64,000 bases of DNA, taken from NCBI RefSeq assembly GCF_900187135.1, contig NZ_LT906443.1, forward strand, positions 124,001-188,000, given 5' to 3'. Numbering within the stretch: the first letter of the stretch is position 1; each line of letters starts with the position of its first letter. The notes beneath the pieces were generated by a model, which did no database searches, was not told the DNA's origin, and saw only the letters and a program-made list of their open reading frames with translations. A program made the translations under genes and the position numbers. The DNA is from Corynebacterium ulcerans. GTDB taxonomy: Bacteria; Actinomycetota; Actinomycetes; Mycobacteriales; Mycobacteriaceae. Shown here piece by piece: positions 1 to 18,574 of the stretch.

Positions 1-1
1 G

Positions 2-358
2 CGCACCTGTGCGATGGAACTCGATATCACCGCGATGCCGTTTGATAATGCTTTCCCAGCTCCGGTGTTGTCTGCCTTCCCAACCTTGCACCAAGATTTG
101 GCGTTGGTCGTAGATGAAGACGTACCGGCGGAGTCAGTGCGAAAGGTGATTGAGGAAGCCGCAGGCGAGCTTTTGGAAAAGGTAGAGCTTTTCGATGTCT
201 ACCGCTCTGATAATCTCGGCGACAACAAAAAATCGCTGGCCTTTTCCTTGGTTTTCCGGGCGCAAGATCGCACTCTGACAGATGAAGAATGCTCCGAAGG
301 CCGACTTGCAGCGGCTGAGGCGGCTGCACAAAAGTTTGGCGCAGCCATGCGCGCTTAA
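2..358 (+). CDS. pheT: Phenylalanyl-tRNA synthetase beta chain, C-terminal end (partial)
   Basis: The frame is open from the left edge of the window, so only about the last 118 residues are seen. They match the FDX-ACB (anticodon-binding-like) domain that closes bacterial PheT: an AFPTLHQDLALVVDEDV strand, then VELFDVYRS, KSLAFSLVFRAQDRTLTDEE and a final alpha helix. The protein pairs with PheS to charge tRNA-Phe in the cytoplasm. Placement directly before argC is usual in corynebacteria. The start lies outside the window; the stop is clear. Confidence 0.93.
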   Translation, partial: RTCAMELDITAMPFDNAFPAPVLSAFPTLHQDLALVVDEDVPAESVRKVIEEAAGELLEKVELFDVYRSDNLGDNKKSLAFSLVFRAQDRTLTDEECSEGRLAAAEAAAQKFGAAMRA

Positions 359-448
359 TATAAACACGTAGTTTAACGCGCCACATATATCCCAAAAGCC
401 GGGTGTGTGGCGCGTTTGTGTTTTCCAAACAGGGGTCATCGGGGTAAA

Positions 449-498
449 TATTCTCGGAATACTTACATGTTACGGAATACTATGTATATAGTGGGTCT
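449..498 (+). promoter_or_regulatory. argC promoter with overlapping operator-like repeats
   Basis: A -10-like TATAGT (487-492) ends six bases before the argC ATG at 499, and no ribosome site precedes the ATG, which fits a leaderless transcript. Just upstream is an inverted repeat TATTC-tcg-GAATA (449-461), and CGGAATAC occurs twice as a direct repeat (455-462 and 473-480, 18 bases apart). Because argR lies in the same gene run, ArgR is the natural candidate ligand. This is inference: the repeats are seen, the binding is not. Confidence 0.5.
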
Positions 499-1542
499 AT
501 GACGATCACGGTAGCAGTCGCGGGTGCAAGCGGATACGCAGGCGGAGAGATTCTCCGCCTTTTGCTTAATCATCCGCGTTATGCGAGCGGAGAATTAGAA
601 ATCGGAATACTAACCGGTGCGTCCACTGCGGGGGAGCCCCTGGGCAAGCTCATGCCTCATTTACCAGAGCTTGCAGATCGGGTAGTGCAACCAACTACCC
701 CAGAGAATCTTGCTGGTCATGACGTAGTTTTCTTGGCTCTACCACATGGACATTCCGCGAAAATAGCTAAGGAATGTGAAGACTCGTGCGTGATCATCGA
801 TTGTGCTGCAGATTTCCGCCTTCACAACCAAAGCGATTGGGATCACTATTACGGGGGAAATTATGCAGGATCGTGGCCATATGGAATCCCAGAGATGCCG
901 GGGCATCGTGAGCACATCAGGGGCGCGCGCAAAGTAGCGGTACCAGGATGTTTTCCTACGGGAGCCACGTTGGCACTATGGCCTGCCATAAAAATGGGTC
1001 TTGTAAAGCCGGATATATCTATTGTTTCTGTCACGGGAGTCTCCGGCGGTGGGAAAAAGCCAGCTGTGGGGCTGTTAGGTGCGGAAACAATGGGATCATT
1101 GAGCGCATATAACGTTGCAGGTAGCCACCGACATACGCCGGAAATAGTCCAAAATTTGTCAGAATATTCAAGCTCGCCGGTTTCTGTCAGCTTTACTCCG
1201 ATTCTGGCTCCGTTACCTCGGGGAATTCTTACCACCGCGATAGCTCCGATTGCTCCGGGAGTTTCTCACAGTGACGTCTATAACGCATACGTTAGTTCCT
1301 ATGAGTCGGAGCCTTTTGTCCAGGTGCTTCCTCCCGGAATGCAGCCTCAGACCCAATCGGTTGTTGGCTCGAACATGTGTCATATTCAGGTAGCTGTGGA
1401 TTCTGCGGCAGAAAAGCTCATCGTTACGTCTGCAATCGATAATCTGACAAAAGGAACAGGCGGAGCCGCAGTGCAATGCATGAATATTATTCTGGGCTGG
1501 GACGAAGCGTCAGGGCTTCCGCGTACTGGGACTGCGCCCTAG
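499..1542 (+). CDS. argC: N-acetyl-gamma-glutamyl-phosphate reductase
   Basis: ArgC reduces N-acetylglutamyl phosphate to the semialdehyde with NADPH, the third step of arginine synthesis. The N-terminus carries the dinucleotide-binding GASGYAGGE motif (residues 9-17). The catalytic cysteine sits in [15 protein letters not shown] near residue 153, and GSHRHTPEI follows with the conserved histidine. Length (347) is normal. The ATG at 499 is chosen because the reading frame has no upstream ribosome site and a -10 element fits a leaderless start. It is the first gene of argCJBDFR. Confidence 0.97.
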   Translation: MTITVAVAGASGYAGGEILRLLLNHPRYASGELEIGILTGASTAGEPLGKLMPHLPELADRVVQPTTPENLAGHDVVFLALPHGHSAKIAKECEDSCVIIDCAADFRLHNQSDWDHYYGGNYAGSWPYGIPEMPGHREHIRGARKVAVPGCFPTGATLALWPAIKMGLVKPDISIVSVTGVSGGGKKPAVGLLGAETMGSLSAYNVAGSHRHTPEIVQNLSEYSSSPVSVSFTPILAPLPRGILTTAIAPIAPGVSHSDVYNAYVSSYESEPFVQVLPPGMQPQTQSVVGSNMCHIQVAVDSAAEKLIVTSAIDNLTKGTGGAAVQCMNIILGWDEASGLPRTGTAP

Positions 1543-1593
1543 GGCGGATCTTGTGTATCGGTTCAAAGGGATAGAAGAAAAGGACGCATTATC

Positions 1594-2754
1594 ATGAGCA
1601 CTAGTGGCATCACGGCTGTGAAAGGCTTCTCTGCCGCCGCAACAACCGCAGGAATTAAGCCTTCCGGTAATAAAGACATGGCGTTGGTCGTTAACCACGG
1701 GCCAGAGTTTAGAGCCGCCGCAGTTTTTACTAGAAACAAAATTGTGGCAGCGCCTGTGAAACTGAGTAAGAGGTCGGTAAGCGATGGAACATTGAAGGCC
1801 ATTGTCTTTAACTCCGGGAATGCCAACGCCTGCAACGGGGCCCAAGGCGAGCGAGATGCTCAGGCTATCGTGGATGCAGTGGCGCGGTCACTTTCGCTCA
1901 AAAGCAACGATATCGCGGCATGCTCTACGGGGTTGATAGGAGAACCTTTGCCCGTCGAGAAGCTACTAGCGGCGACTTCTGTGCTTGTCGACGGCCTAGG
2001 CGACCACGGTGAGCAAGCAGCCGAAGCAATCATGACTACGGATACCGTCAGTAAACAAGCAGTGCTCAAAGAAGCCGATTGGTCGGTAGGCGCAATGGGC
2101 AAAGGCGTAGGAATGATGGCGCCTTCGTTGGCCACGATGCTGGTATGCATTACCACGGATGCTTCGGTGTCCTCGGAAGTTGCGCAATCTGCGCTGGAAA
2201 AAGCTGCGGCAAAGACTTTTAATACCCTCGATATTGACGGTTCCACATCCACCAATGACACCGTGATACTGATGGCAAATGGTGCATCGGGTATAACTCC
2301 CAGCACGGAAGCCTTTGAGTCGGCTATACATGCAGTGTGCTCTGATATAGCTGATCAGTTGCAGTCGGATGCAGAAGGGGTAACAAAGCGGGTTCGCATT
2401 ACAGTGACCGGTGCAACCAACGATGACCAAGCGCTTCACGCCGCGCGCACTCTGGGTCGGGACAATCTATTTAAATGCGCGATGTTTGGGTCAGATCCAA
2501 ACTGGGGAAGGGTTCTTGCTGCTATCGGCATGGCAGAAGCTGACATGGATCCCGATAATATTTCAGTTTATTTTAATGATCAGCCAGTATGCCTGGCATC
2601 GACTGGAACGCCGCATGCCCGAGAGGTGGACTTAAGCGGGACCGATATCGATGTTCGCGTTGACTTGGGCACTGCTCATACCGGAACCGCCTTTATCCGA
2701 ACAACCGATTTGTCTCATTCATACGTGGAAATCAACTCAGCTTATTCCTCCTAA
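1594..2754 (+). CDS. argJ: Glutamate N-acetyltransferase / amino-acid acetyltransferase (ornithine acetyltransferase)
   Basis: ArgJ moves the acetyl group from N-acetylornithine to glutamate, closing the acetyl cycle of arginine synthesis. The autocleavage site is visible as [10 protein letters not shown], with nucleophile Thr181 in ATML. The [10 protein letters not shown] segment (111-120) matches the oxyanion-hole motif of the family. Length (386) is typical. The start ATG has AAAGGAC a short distance upstream. The gap after argC is 51 bases. Whether it is bifunctional (also using acetyl-CoA) cannot be decided from the sequence. Confidence 0.96.
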   Translation: MSTSGITAVKGFSAAATTAGIKPSGNKDMALVVNHGPEFRAAAVFTRNKIVAAPVKLSKRSVSDGTLKAIVFNSGNANACNGAQGERDAQAIVDAVARSLSLKSNDIAACSTGLIGEPLPVEKLLAATSVLVDGLGDHGEQAAEAIMTTDTVSKQAVLKEADWSVGAMGKGVGMMAPSLATMLVCITTDASVSSEVAQSALEKAAAKTFNTLDIDGSTSTNDTVILMANGASGITPSTEAFESAIHAVCSDIADQLQSDAEGVTKRVRITVTGATNDDQALHAARTLGRDNLFKCAMFGSDPNWGRVLAAIGMAEADMDPDNISVYFNDQPVCLASTGTPHAREVDLSGTDIDVRVDLGTAHTGTAFIRTTDLSHSYVEINSAYSS

Positions 2755-2770
2755 CAAGCAGAAGGACAAA

Positions 2771-2824
2771 ATGAGCATCATGATCTGCGCTTGTCCCCAA
2801 ACTGGAGAAAGGCATTGTCTATGA
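2771..2824 (+). CDS. Candidate 17-residue leader peptide coupled to argB
   Basis: This ORF encodes [17 protein letters not shown]. It has a good ribosome site (GAAGGAC, 2761-2767) and its TGA stop overlaps the argB ATG as ATGA (2821-2824). It is cysteine-rich (three of 17) and holds one arginine, so it is not an obvious arginine attenuator peptide. Translational coupling to argB is a plausible role. It could also be chance: argB has its own strong site (GGAGAAAGG, 2804-2812). No homologue is recognised. Confidence 0.35.
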   Translation: MSIMICACPQTGERHCL

Positions 2825-3752
2825 CAGATATGCTTGATCATCTCACTGCACAAGACAGAGCCACAGTGCTAGCTGAGGCTTTGCCATGGTTGCAACATTT
2901 TCGCGACAAGATTGTGGTCGTGAAGTATGGCGGCAACGCGATGGTGGATGAGTCTCTCAAAGCCGCGTTTGCTGCGGACATGGTCTTCCTACGCACTGTT
3001 GGAGCAAAACCCGTCGTGGTGCACGGTGGCGGGCCACAGATTTCCTCCATGCTGAATAAACTGGGGCTAGAAGGCGAATTCAAAGGGGGCTTTAGGGTAA
3101 CCACTCCTGAAATTATGGAGGTGGTGCGGATGGTGCTCTTTGGGCAAGTGGGGCGAGATCTCGTAGGTCTGATCAATTCCCACGGCCCGTATGCGGTTGG
3201 CACATCAGGCGAAGATGCGGGATTGTTTCAAGCAGAAAAACGGCTTGTAGCAGTGGGCGGACAAGCTACCGATATTGGTTTGGTAGGCGACATTACAGCT
3301 GTCAACCCCGCGAGCCTCATGGATATCATCGAGGCCGGAAGAATCCCTGTAGTATCCACGATTGCTCCCGGTGATGACGGAGAAATATACAACGTTAATG
3401 CGGACACAGCGGCAGGTGCACTTGCCTCAGCCATCGGCGCGGAACGGCTGCTTATCCTCACCAACGTAGAGGGCCTCTATACGGCGTGGCCAGATCAAGG
3501 ATCTCTTGTTTCCAAAATCAGCGTAGCGGAGCTTCGTGCGATTATTCCTACCTTGCATGCAGGCATGATCCCGAAAATGGAAAGTTGCCTTAATGCTGTT
3601 ATAAAGGGCGTACCTGCAGCGCATGTGATTGATGGACGCACTCCACACGCAGTTCTCCTGGAACTACTGACCTCTGGTGGCATCGGCACGATGGTGACTC
3701 AGGATGCGGCGATCCCAGAAGCAACAATTTTTAGACACGCTCAAGGAGGGAA

Positions 3753-3756
<4 letters not shown>
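2821..3756 (+). CDS. argB: Acetylglutamate kinase
   Basis: ArgB phosphorylates N-acetylglutamate, the step usually feedback-inhibited by arginine in organisms with the acetyl cycle. Seen are the amino-acid-kinase motifs KYGGNAM near the N-terminus, VVHGGGPQI, and the C-terminal [10 protein letters not shown] and GMIPKMESC segments. A TTG at 2791 in the same frame would add ten residues, but GGAGAAAGG lies 8 bases before the ATG at 2821, so that start is chosen (311 residues). Its TGA overlaps the argD start. Confidence 0.96.
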
Positions 3757-6034
<2,278 letters not shown>

Positions 6035-6118
6035 GATAGATGCGTAAAAGCGATATAAAAGAATTCGGTACCCCGCATAACTTTAGGGGAGCGAAGAGAA
6101 AGTTGTGAGGAAGAATCC

Positions 6119-6610
6119 ATGAGCACTAGTCCGATTACGCGAACGGTTCGGCAAGCCTTGATTCTTGATTTGCTCGAACAAAACCAAGTATCGAGCCAAA
6201 TGCAATTGTCTGATCTGCTTAAAGCGAAGGGCGTAGAAATCACTCAGGGAACGCTATCCCGCGACCTGGATGAGCTCGGGGCGAAAAAGGTGCGCCCCGA
6301 GGGTGGGCGTGCGTTTTATGCGGTGGGAGCTGCAGATGAGGCGGCAGTGCCATCGACGGTAGGCACTCGGGAGAAGCTTCGCAAGATGCTTGACGACTTG
6401 CTCGTTTCCGTCGATCACTCCGGCAACATTGCTGTACTGCGTACCCCACCTGGGGGTGCTCCCTTCTTGGCCTCGTTCATCGACCGCGTGGGAATGGACG
6501 AAGTAGTTGGGACTATCGCTGGAGATGACACCGTTTTTGTTCTCGCACGCGATCCAATGACTGGTCAGGACCTTGGAGAATTTCTTAGTCAAAGACGTTC
6601 AGGGCACTAA
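6119..6610 (+). CDS. argR: Arginine repressor
   Basis: ArgR is the hexameric arginine-responsive repressor of arginine genes. The N-terminal winged helix is visible ([15 protein letters not shown]...[17 protein letters not shown], about residues 7-55), and the C-terminal arginine-binding/oligomerisation part carries [15 protein letters not shown]. Length (163) is normal. GAGGAAG precedes the ATG. Being inside argCJBDF makes it likely autoregulated through the argC promoter; an 84-base gap after argF leaves room for a separate promoter. Confidence 0.95.
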   Translation: MSTSPITRTVRQALILDLLEQNQVSSQMQLSDLLKAKGVEITQGTLSRDLDELGAKKVRPEGGRAFYAVGAADEAAVPSTVGTREKLRKMLDDLLVSVDHSGNIAVLRTPPGGAPFLASFIDRVGMDEVVGTIAGDDTVFVLARDPMTGQDLGEFLSQRRSGH

Positions 6611-6654
6611 TCTGGATCGTTTTCATCCGAGTTAGTGGCAATAAAAGCGGTGTG

Positions 6655-6681
6655 GTGGCTTCCTAAGCCATGAGTTTTTTG
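6655..6681 (+). terminator. Short hairpin after argR
   Basis: TGGCTT (6656-6661) pairs with AAGCCA (6665-6670) across a 3-base loop, with a T-run at 6675-6680. The stem is short, so termination may be partial between argR and argG. Confidence 0.45.
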
Positions 6682-6786
6682 GCCTCTTTCCTATGCGCGG
6701 AAAATCTCGCTTCGCAATTTATGGGGATGAGTGCATAAACTACCTCAAGAAGGATTCATATATGTAGAACATCCAAACTTATGGAC

Positions 6787-6886
6787 GGTTTAGCGGTGCT
6801 AAACCTGCGTATTTTCCATAAAATCTGCATAATGATCAAAATTTCATCTCATATTCAATTCAGTTGAGAATTTTTAAGGAGCAAAC
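6787..6886 (+). promoter_or_regulatory. argG upstream control region
   Basis: A perfect inverted repeat GGTTTAGC-ggt-GCTAAACC (6787-6805) is followed by TGCGTATTTT and then an AT-rich stretch with a second inverted repeat ATTTT-ccat-AAAAT (6811-6824) and CATAAT. The first could be an operator or an attenuator hairpin in the argG leader; the AT-rich part resembles ArgR-type targets. Which protein or RNA mechanism acts here is inference. Confidence 0.4.
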
Positions 6887-9521
<2,635 letters not shown>

Positions 9522-9536
9522 ACCTGGTACGTCGAA

Positions 9537-9582
9537 AAGCCTCGATCCCTCTTTCCTTAACCTGGATAGGGGGTCGAGGCTT
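9537..9582 (+). terminator. Terminator after argGH
   Basis: AAGCCTCGATCCCT (9537-9550) pairs with AGGGGGTCGAGGCTT (9568-9582) with a single bulge. The distal arm ends in TT and is followed by a mixed, moderately T-rich sequence. Confidence 0.75.
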
Positions 9583-9639
9583 CGCTGTTATTGTCAGCTA
9601 AGCAGAGGGAAATATCTGGGTGTTGTACGCTAGAAAACC

Positions 9640-9825
9640 ATGAGTATCGATCCCCAGCTGCTAGAAGTTCTCGCTTGCCCCCAAGATAAAGGGCCGTTGC
9701 GCTATCTAGAGCAGGACAATGTCTTGGTCAATGATCGCCTTGGCATTGCCTATCGAATTGAAGACAATATCCCGGTAATGCTTGAAGATGAAGCGATTAC
9801 GTGGCCTCAAGGGAAAACCCAGTAG
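9640..9825 (+). CDS. Trm112-like small protein (UPF0434/YcaR family)
   Basis: A 61-residue protein beginning [20 protein letters not shown], the typical start of the bacterial Trm112/YcaR family; LACPxxKGPL and the later [17 protein letters not shown] are the conserved blocks. Only one of the zinc-type cysteines is present, which is common in bacterial members. In other organisms Trm112 proteins activate methyltransferases; a specific partner here is not known. It lies just before tyrS. Confidence 0.85.
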   Translation: MSIDPQLLEVLACPQDKGPLRYLEQDNVLVNDRLGIAYRIEDNIPVMLEDEAITWPQGKTQ

Positions 9826-9872
9826 TTTTCCATTTATTTCACAATACTCACACAATCAAGGAACCTATCTAC

Positions 9873-11153
9873 ATGTCCCAGCATGGCAATATCGTTGATG
9901 AACTCCTGTGGCGCGGTTTAATTAACGATTCCACAGACATTGAAGCCCTAAGAGAAGCATGCGAACAGCCCATTACTCTTTATTGCGGCTTTGACCCCAC
10001 CGGCGATTCCCTGCATGCGGGACATCTGGTTCCTATGGTTATGCTGCGTCGTTTTCAGCAGTTTGGGCATCGGCCGCTAACCCTAGCTGGCGGAGCCACG
10101 GGCATGATCGGCGACCCGCGTGAGGTGGGGGAGCGTGTCATGCTCACAGAAGACAAAGTTGCGCAGAATCTTGAGGCGATTAAAAAACAGCTTCGACGGT
10201 TTGTTTCTTTTGAATCCGGTCAGAATAACGATGCGATCATGGTGAACAACGCTGACTGGACGGCGGAGATGTCAGTGATCGAATTTTTACGCGATGTAGG
10301 AAAGAATTTTTCACTGAATACGATGCTGGATCGCGAGACAGTGAAACGTCGTCTTGCTAGCGACGGCATCTCTTACACCGAATTCTCTTATATGCTTCTG
10401 CAATCGAACGATTTTGTTCACCTGTGCAAGAAATACGATTGCATTCTTCAAATTGGTGGCGGGGATCAATGGGGCAACATTATCTCGGGTGTTGACCTGA
10501 ACCGACGGGTTGACGGTACAAAAGTTCATGCTTTGACGGTTCCGTTGGTCACTGACGCTCAAGGGCAGAAGTTTGGTAAGTCTACCGGCGGCGGAAAACT
10601 ATGGCTTGATCCTGAGCAGACCAGCCCTTACTCCTGGTACCAGTATTTCCTCAATGCTGGAGACACGGTCGTTATTGATTACCTCAAGTGGTTTACGTTC
10701 CTAAGCGAGTCAGAGATCGCGGAACTGGAAGTCCAGGTAGCTGAGGCTCCTCATAAGCGCGAGGCACAGCGGAGACTCGCTCGAGAAATGACAACGCTTG
10801 TCCATGGCGAAGCTGCTACTGCTGCCGTGGAATTGGCTGCTCAGGCCCTTTTTGGCAAGGCTTCGATCGAAGACCTTGATGAGCAGACACTGATCGGTGC
10901 GGTTTCTGAAACCCCAGTTGCGGAGATTGCGGCTGATGAAGCTCGAACCATCGTTGACCTGCTTGTTGCTTCGGGCCTTGCTGATTCCAAGGGAGCCGCT
11001 CGGCGCGCAGTAAAAGAGGGTGGTGCCTACGTAAATAACGTTCGCATTAGCGACGAAACCTGGGAACCAAGCAGTGAGGATCTGCTTCATGGTGCGTGGG
11101 TTGTTTTACGTAAAGGTAAAAAGAACTTTGCGGGCGTTCGGTTTAATGCATAG
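9873..11153 (+). CDS. tyrS: Tyrosyl-tRNA synthetase
   Basis: TyrS charges tRNA-Tyr. The class I signatures are LHAGHLVPM (HIGH equivalent) and KFGKSTGG (KMSKS equivalent), and the C-terminus carries an S4 RNA-binding domain ([29 protein letters not shown]). The frame is open back to 9801 inside the preceding gene, but AAGGA (9858-9862) upstream of ATG 9873 fixes the start, giving 426 residues. Confidence 0.96.
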   Translation: MSQHGNIVDELLWRGLINDSTDIEALREACEQPITLYCGFDPTGDSLHAGHLVPMVMLRRFQQFGHRPLTLAGGATGMIGDPREVGERVMLTEDKVAQNLEAIKKQLRRFVSFESGQNNDAIMVNNADWTAEMSVIEFLRDVGKNFSLNTMLDRETVKRRLASDGISYTEFSYMLLQSNDFVHLCKKYDCILQIGGGDQWGNIISGVDLNRRVDGTKVHALTVPLVTDAQGQKFGKSTGGGKLWLDPEQTSPYSWYQYFLNAGDTVVIDYLKWFTFLSESEIAELEVQVAEAPHKREAQRRLAREMTTLVHGEAATAAVELAAQALFGKASIEDLDEQTLIGAVSETPVAEIAADEARTIVDLLVASGLADSKGAARRAVKEGGAYVNNVRISDETWEPSSEDLLHGAWVVLRKGKKNFAGVRFNA

Positions 11154-11158
11154 CAGTT

Positions 11159-11204
11159 AAAAGGACCGTGAGAAGAACTTCTTTCTTCTCACGGTCCTTT
11201 TGCT
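11159..11204 (+). terminator. Terminator after tyrS
   Basis: A near-perfect long hairpin: AAAAGGACCGTGAGAAG (11159-11175) pairs with CTTCTCACGGTCCTTTT (11185-11201), ending in T-rich sequence. It isolates tyrS from the rRNA leader. Confidence 0.9.
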
Positions 11205-11990
11205 TATTCGGTTTCCGGTAAGCGGAATCCACCTTTTAATGCTGTTTTGTGCGTTGAAAACGGCATTGAGGACTTGATTAGTAAAACCCTCTGCGATTAG
11301 CCCGCTTTAAATATGCCTGTGAGCTGGGGATTTGTGTGTTCTGTTGAGGGTGTGTAACTTTATGCGAGTCGCCGCGGCCGAGAGGTTGCAAGATGGTGAC
11401 CGGATGGTGAACAAAGAAAACGAAGAGTTTGACTTTTGTAGTTACTGTGTTTACTGTTTGTTGTACTTACGCTTGTAGCGCGCTGATGATGGTTGGTGTG
11501 TGGGGTGTGGGTGTGTTGTTTGAGAACTCAATAGTGTGCCAATGTACTTATAAATTTATTTTATGGTTGACATGGTGATAGCTACGTTTTGTAGTTAAAC
11601 AATGATGCGTTATCACATGATGTTTTATGTGATGATCACGGTATACACAGTTTTGGCCGGCAAGTGTGGCTTGCTTGTAAAAATGTTGTGCCGAGGAAAT
11701 AAGTTGTTTATGCGAAACATGGTGTGTGTTTCATGTCCATGACTCTTGTGTGGGTTGTGGTGTGGGATTCCATGTGAACAAACAATATTCACACGCATGT
11801 TGTGTGTGTGGGTGTTGGGTGGTTGTTGTGTTGTCTCGTCAAGGCATCGATGATCACTGTTTTTTGCTTTACTTTTTTCATTATTTTTTTGATGAATGAT
11901 CAATAGGATTATTTTTTGTTGGTTGTTTGTTTTTTTGCCAGTTTTGGTTGGGCTTTTCACGAAGCCTGGTTGGTCTTTTTTGACTGATTT
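11205..11990 (+). promoter_or_regulatory. rRNA operon promoter and leader region
   Basis: No protein gene is supported in these ~790 bases. Two possible promoters start with TTGACT (11429-11434) and TTGACA (11567-11572); both are followed by the same TTTTGTAGTTA string, and the -10 hexamers are poor. At 11519-11540 is TTTGAGAACTCAATAGTG, a block conserved in actinobacterial rRNA leaders and thought to take part in antitermination or processing. The last ~130 bases before 16S are T-rich and likely form the RNase III processing stem with the spacer after 16S. Confidence 0.6.
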
Positions 11991-16968
<4,978 letters not shown>

Positions 16969-17088
16969 GTGGTGTGTTAAATAATTGTTGTGCCTGGAGC
17001 GTTTGAAAAAGAAGAAGAGTTTTGTTGCTTGTGTTCACTGTGCAGTGTCTGACATGACACGTGTTGTGTGTTGTGTTATATAGGATGT

Positions 17089-17206
17089 GTTGGTGGTTAT
17101 AGCGTCGGGGGTACGCCCGGTCCCTTTCCGAACCCGGAAGCTAAGCCCGATTGCGCTGATGGTACTGCACCTGGGAGGGTGTGGGAGAGTAGGTCGCCGC
17201 CAACCA
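17089..17206 (+). rRNA. rrf: 5S ribosomal RNA
   Basis: GTTGGTGGTTATAGCG at the 5' end pairs with GTCGCCGCCAACC at the 3' end, and the internal CCGAACCCGGAAGCTAAGCC loop is diagnostic. The length of about 118 is normal. It is separated from 23S by about 120 bases without a recognisable gene. Confidence 0.95.
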
Positions 17207-17231
17207 AAAAATTTGATAGAAGAGTGGTTAT

Positions 17232-17292
17232 ATAGGGTGTGTGTTGTGTAGGAGGATAAAATTTCTTCTATACTACACACACCCTATTTCCG
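17232..17292 (+). terminator. rRNA operon terminator
   Basis: ATAGGGTGTGTGT (17232-17244) pairs exactly with ACACACACCCTAT (17275-17287). Inside, TAGGAGGA and TTCTTCTA can pair with G-U wobbles, giving one long hairpin. The following sequence is only moderately T-rich. The hairpin ends ~25 bases before the next start codon, so it may also limit read-through into that gene. Confidence 0.75.
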
Positions 17293-17312
17293 CATTTTAA
17301 TAAAGGAATTTT

Positions 17313-18530
17313 ATGGCTGATTCTCATTCCCGTGAAGGCCGCTCACAGCGCGGCTTTAAGTCTCGTGACGACCGCCGTCAAGGTGGTGAACGGGGACGCC
17401 GTGGTGAGAGCTCATGGGGACGTAACGACCGTCATGAGGGAAATGATCGACGTACTGGAAGCTCGAATGCTGGACGTCGAGAAGGCTATGGACGCCGTCG
17501 GGATGAGAACGACCGTAAGTCCGGACGCCCCTTCGATAGAGATCGCAGGGAGCGTTTTGATGATCGCGGTAAACGAGGCGATGACCGTCGCGAGGATCGT
17601 CGTCAAGGTGCCCGTTGGGATGACGATAAGCGGGGCCCTCGTCGGGATGATCGTCGTAAAGACTGGAACGGTGAGCGCAATGGAGAACGCCGACGAGGCG
17701 GACGTCCAGAGTATCGCCGTGGGGATGGGGAGCGTTCTGATCGACCACGTAATGATCGCGGTCGTGATGGTGAACGTCGTCATTCACAACGCGGTGGAGC
17801 TGACCGTGATAAACAACACCGTGGTCCAATTCGTCCCGGCTACCGTGAAGAACGCATTAATAATCGTGTGAATGAACCGGATTTGCCGGACGATATTGAC
17901 ATACGCGATCTGGATCCTATGGTATTGCAGGATCTTAAGGTCCTAGCCAAGGATAATGCGAATGCAGTAGCTAAGCACATGATTATGGCTGCTACATGGA
18001 TGGCAGATGACGCGCAGCTCGCCTTGAATCATGCGCGTGCTGCCAAAGATCGTGCTGGCCGCATAGCGGTTGTTCGTGAGACATGTGGCATTGCTGCTTA
18101 TCATGCAGGAGAGTGGAAAGAAGCCCTTGCTGAGCTACGTGCTGCGCGTCGTATGAGCGGAGGTCCTGGCCTCATTGCGGTTATGGCTGACTGCGAGAGG
18201 GGATTAGGTCGTCCAGAAAAGGCTATCGAGCTCGCTCGTGATGAGGACCCAGCATCCTTAGATCCGGAAACCCGGATTGAGCTTGCAATCGTAGTAGCAG
18301 GAGCCCGTTTAGACTTAGGGCAGCCTGATTCTGCGGTAGTCATCTTGCAACGTGAGAACCCTGATGCTGCTGCAACCGGATTAGGCGCAGTGCGCTTGTC
18401 CTACGCATATGCAGATGCGTTGCTAGCTGCTGGGAGAAAAGATGATGCCCTAGAGTGGTTTGCTATTGCAGAAAAACAAGATGTGGATGGTTACACTGAC
18501 GCAAGCGAACGTTTGCAGGAGCTCTCTTAA
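17313..18530 (+). CDS. Arg/Asp/Gly-rich protein with C-terminal TPR-like helices (Rv1691 position)
   Basis: Residues 1 to about 185 are a low-complexity tract dominated by R, D, G, E and N (many DRR, RRD and RGG-like steps) and should be disordered and probably nucleic-acid binding. Residues about 190-405 are helical and alanine-rich (AAYHAGEWKEALAELRAARRMSG, AYADALLAAGRKDDALEWFAIAE) and resemble tetratricopeptide repeats. By gene order it corresponds to mycobacterial Rv1691. AAAGGA precedes the ATG by a few bases. Its place right after the rRNA operon suggests, but does not prove, an RNA or ribosome role. The repetitive codons create long spurious frames on both strands. Confidence 0.85.
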   Translation: MADSHSREGRSQRGFKSRDDRRQGGERGRRGESSWGRNDRHEGNDRRTGSSNAGRREGYGRRRDENDRKSGRPFDRDRRERFDDRGKRGDDRREDRRQGARWDDDKRGPRRDDRRKDWNGERNGERRRGGRPEYRRGDGERSDRPRNDRGRDGERRHSQRGGADRDKQHRGPIRPGYREERINNRVNEPDLPDDIDIRDLDPMVLQDLKVLAKDNANAVAKHMIMAATWMADDAQLALNHARAAKDRAGRIAVVRETCGIAAYHAGEWKEALAELRAARRMSGGPGLIAVMADCERGLGRPEKAIELARDEDPASLDPETRIELAIVVAGARLDLGQPDSAVVILQRENPDAAATGLGAVRLSYAYADALLAAGRKDDALEWFAIAEKQDVDGYTDASERLQELS

Positions 18531-18574
18531 TCTCTAATTATTTGCTTCTACCAACGTGAACTAAGCTGGAGAGC

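Noticed and set aside
17332..17871. Frames overlapping the Arg/Asp-rich gene on both strands
   Set aside because: Repetitive codons of the low-complexity tract produce them. The main frame has the ribosome site and a structured C-terminus.
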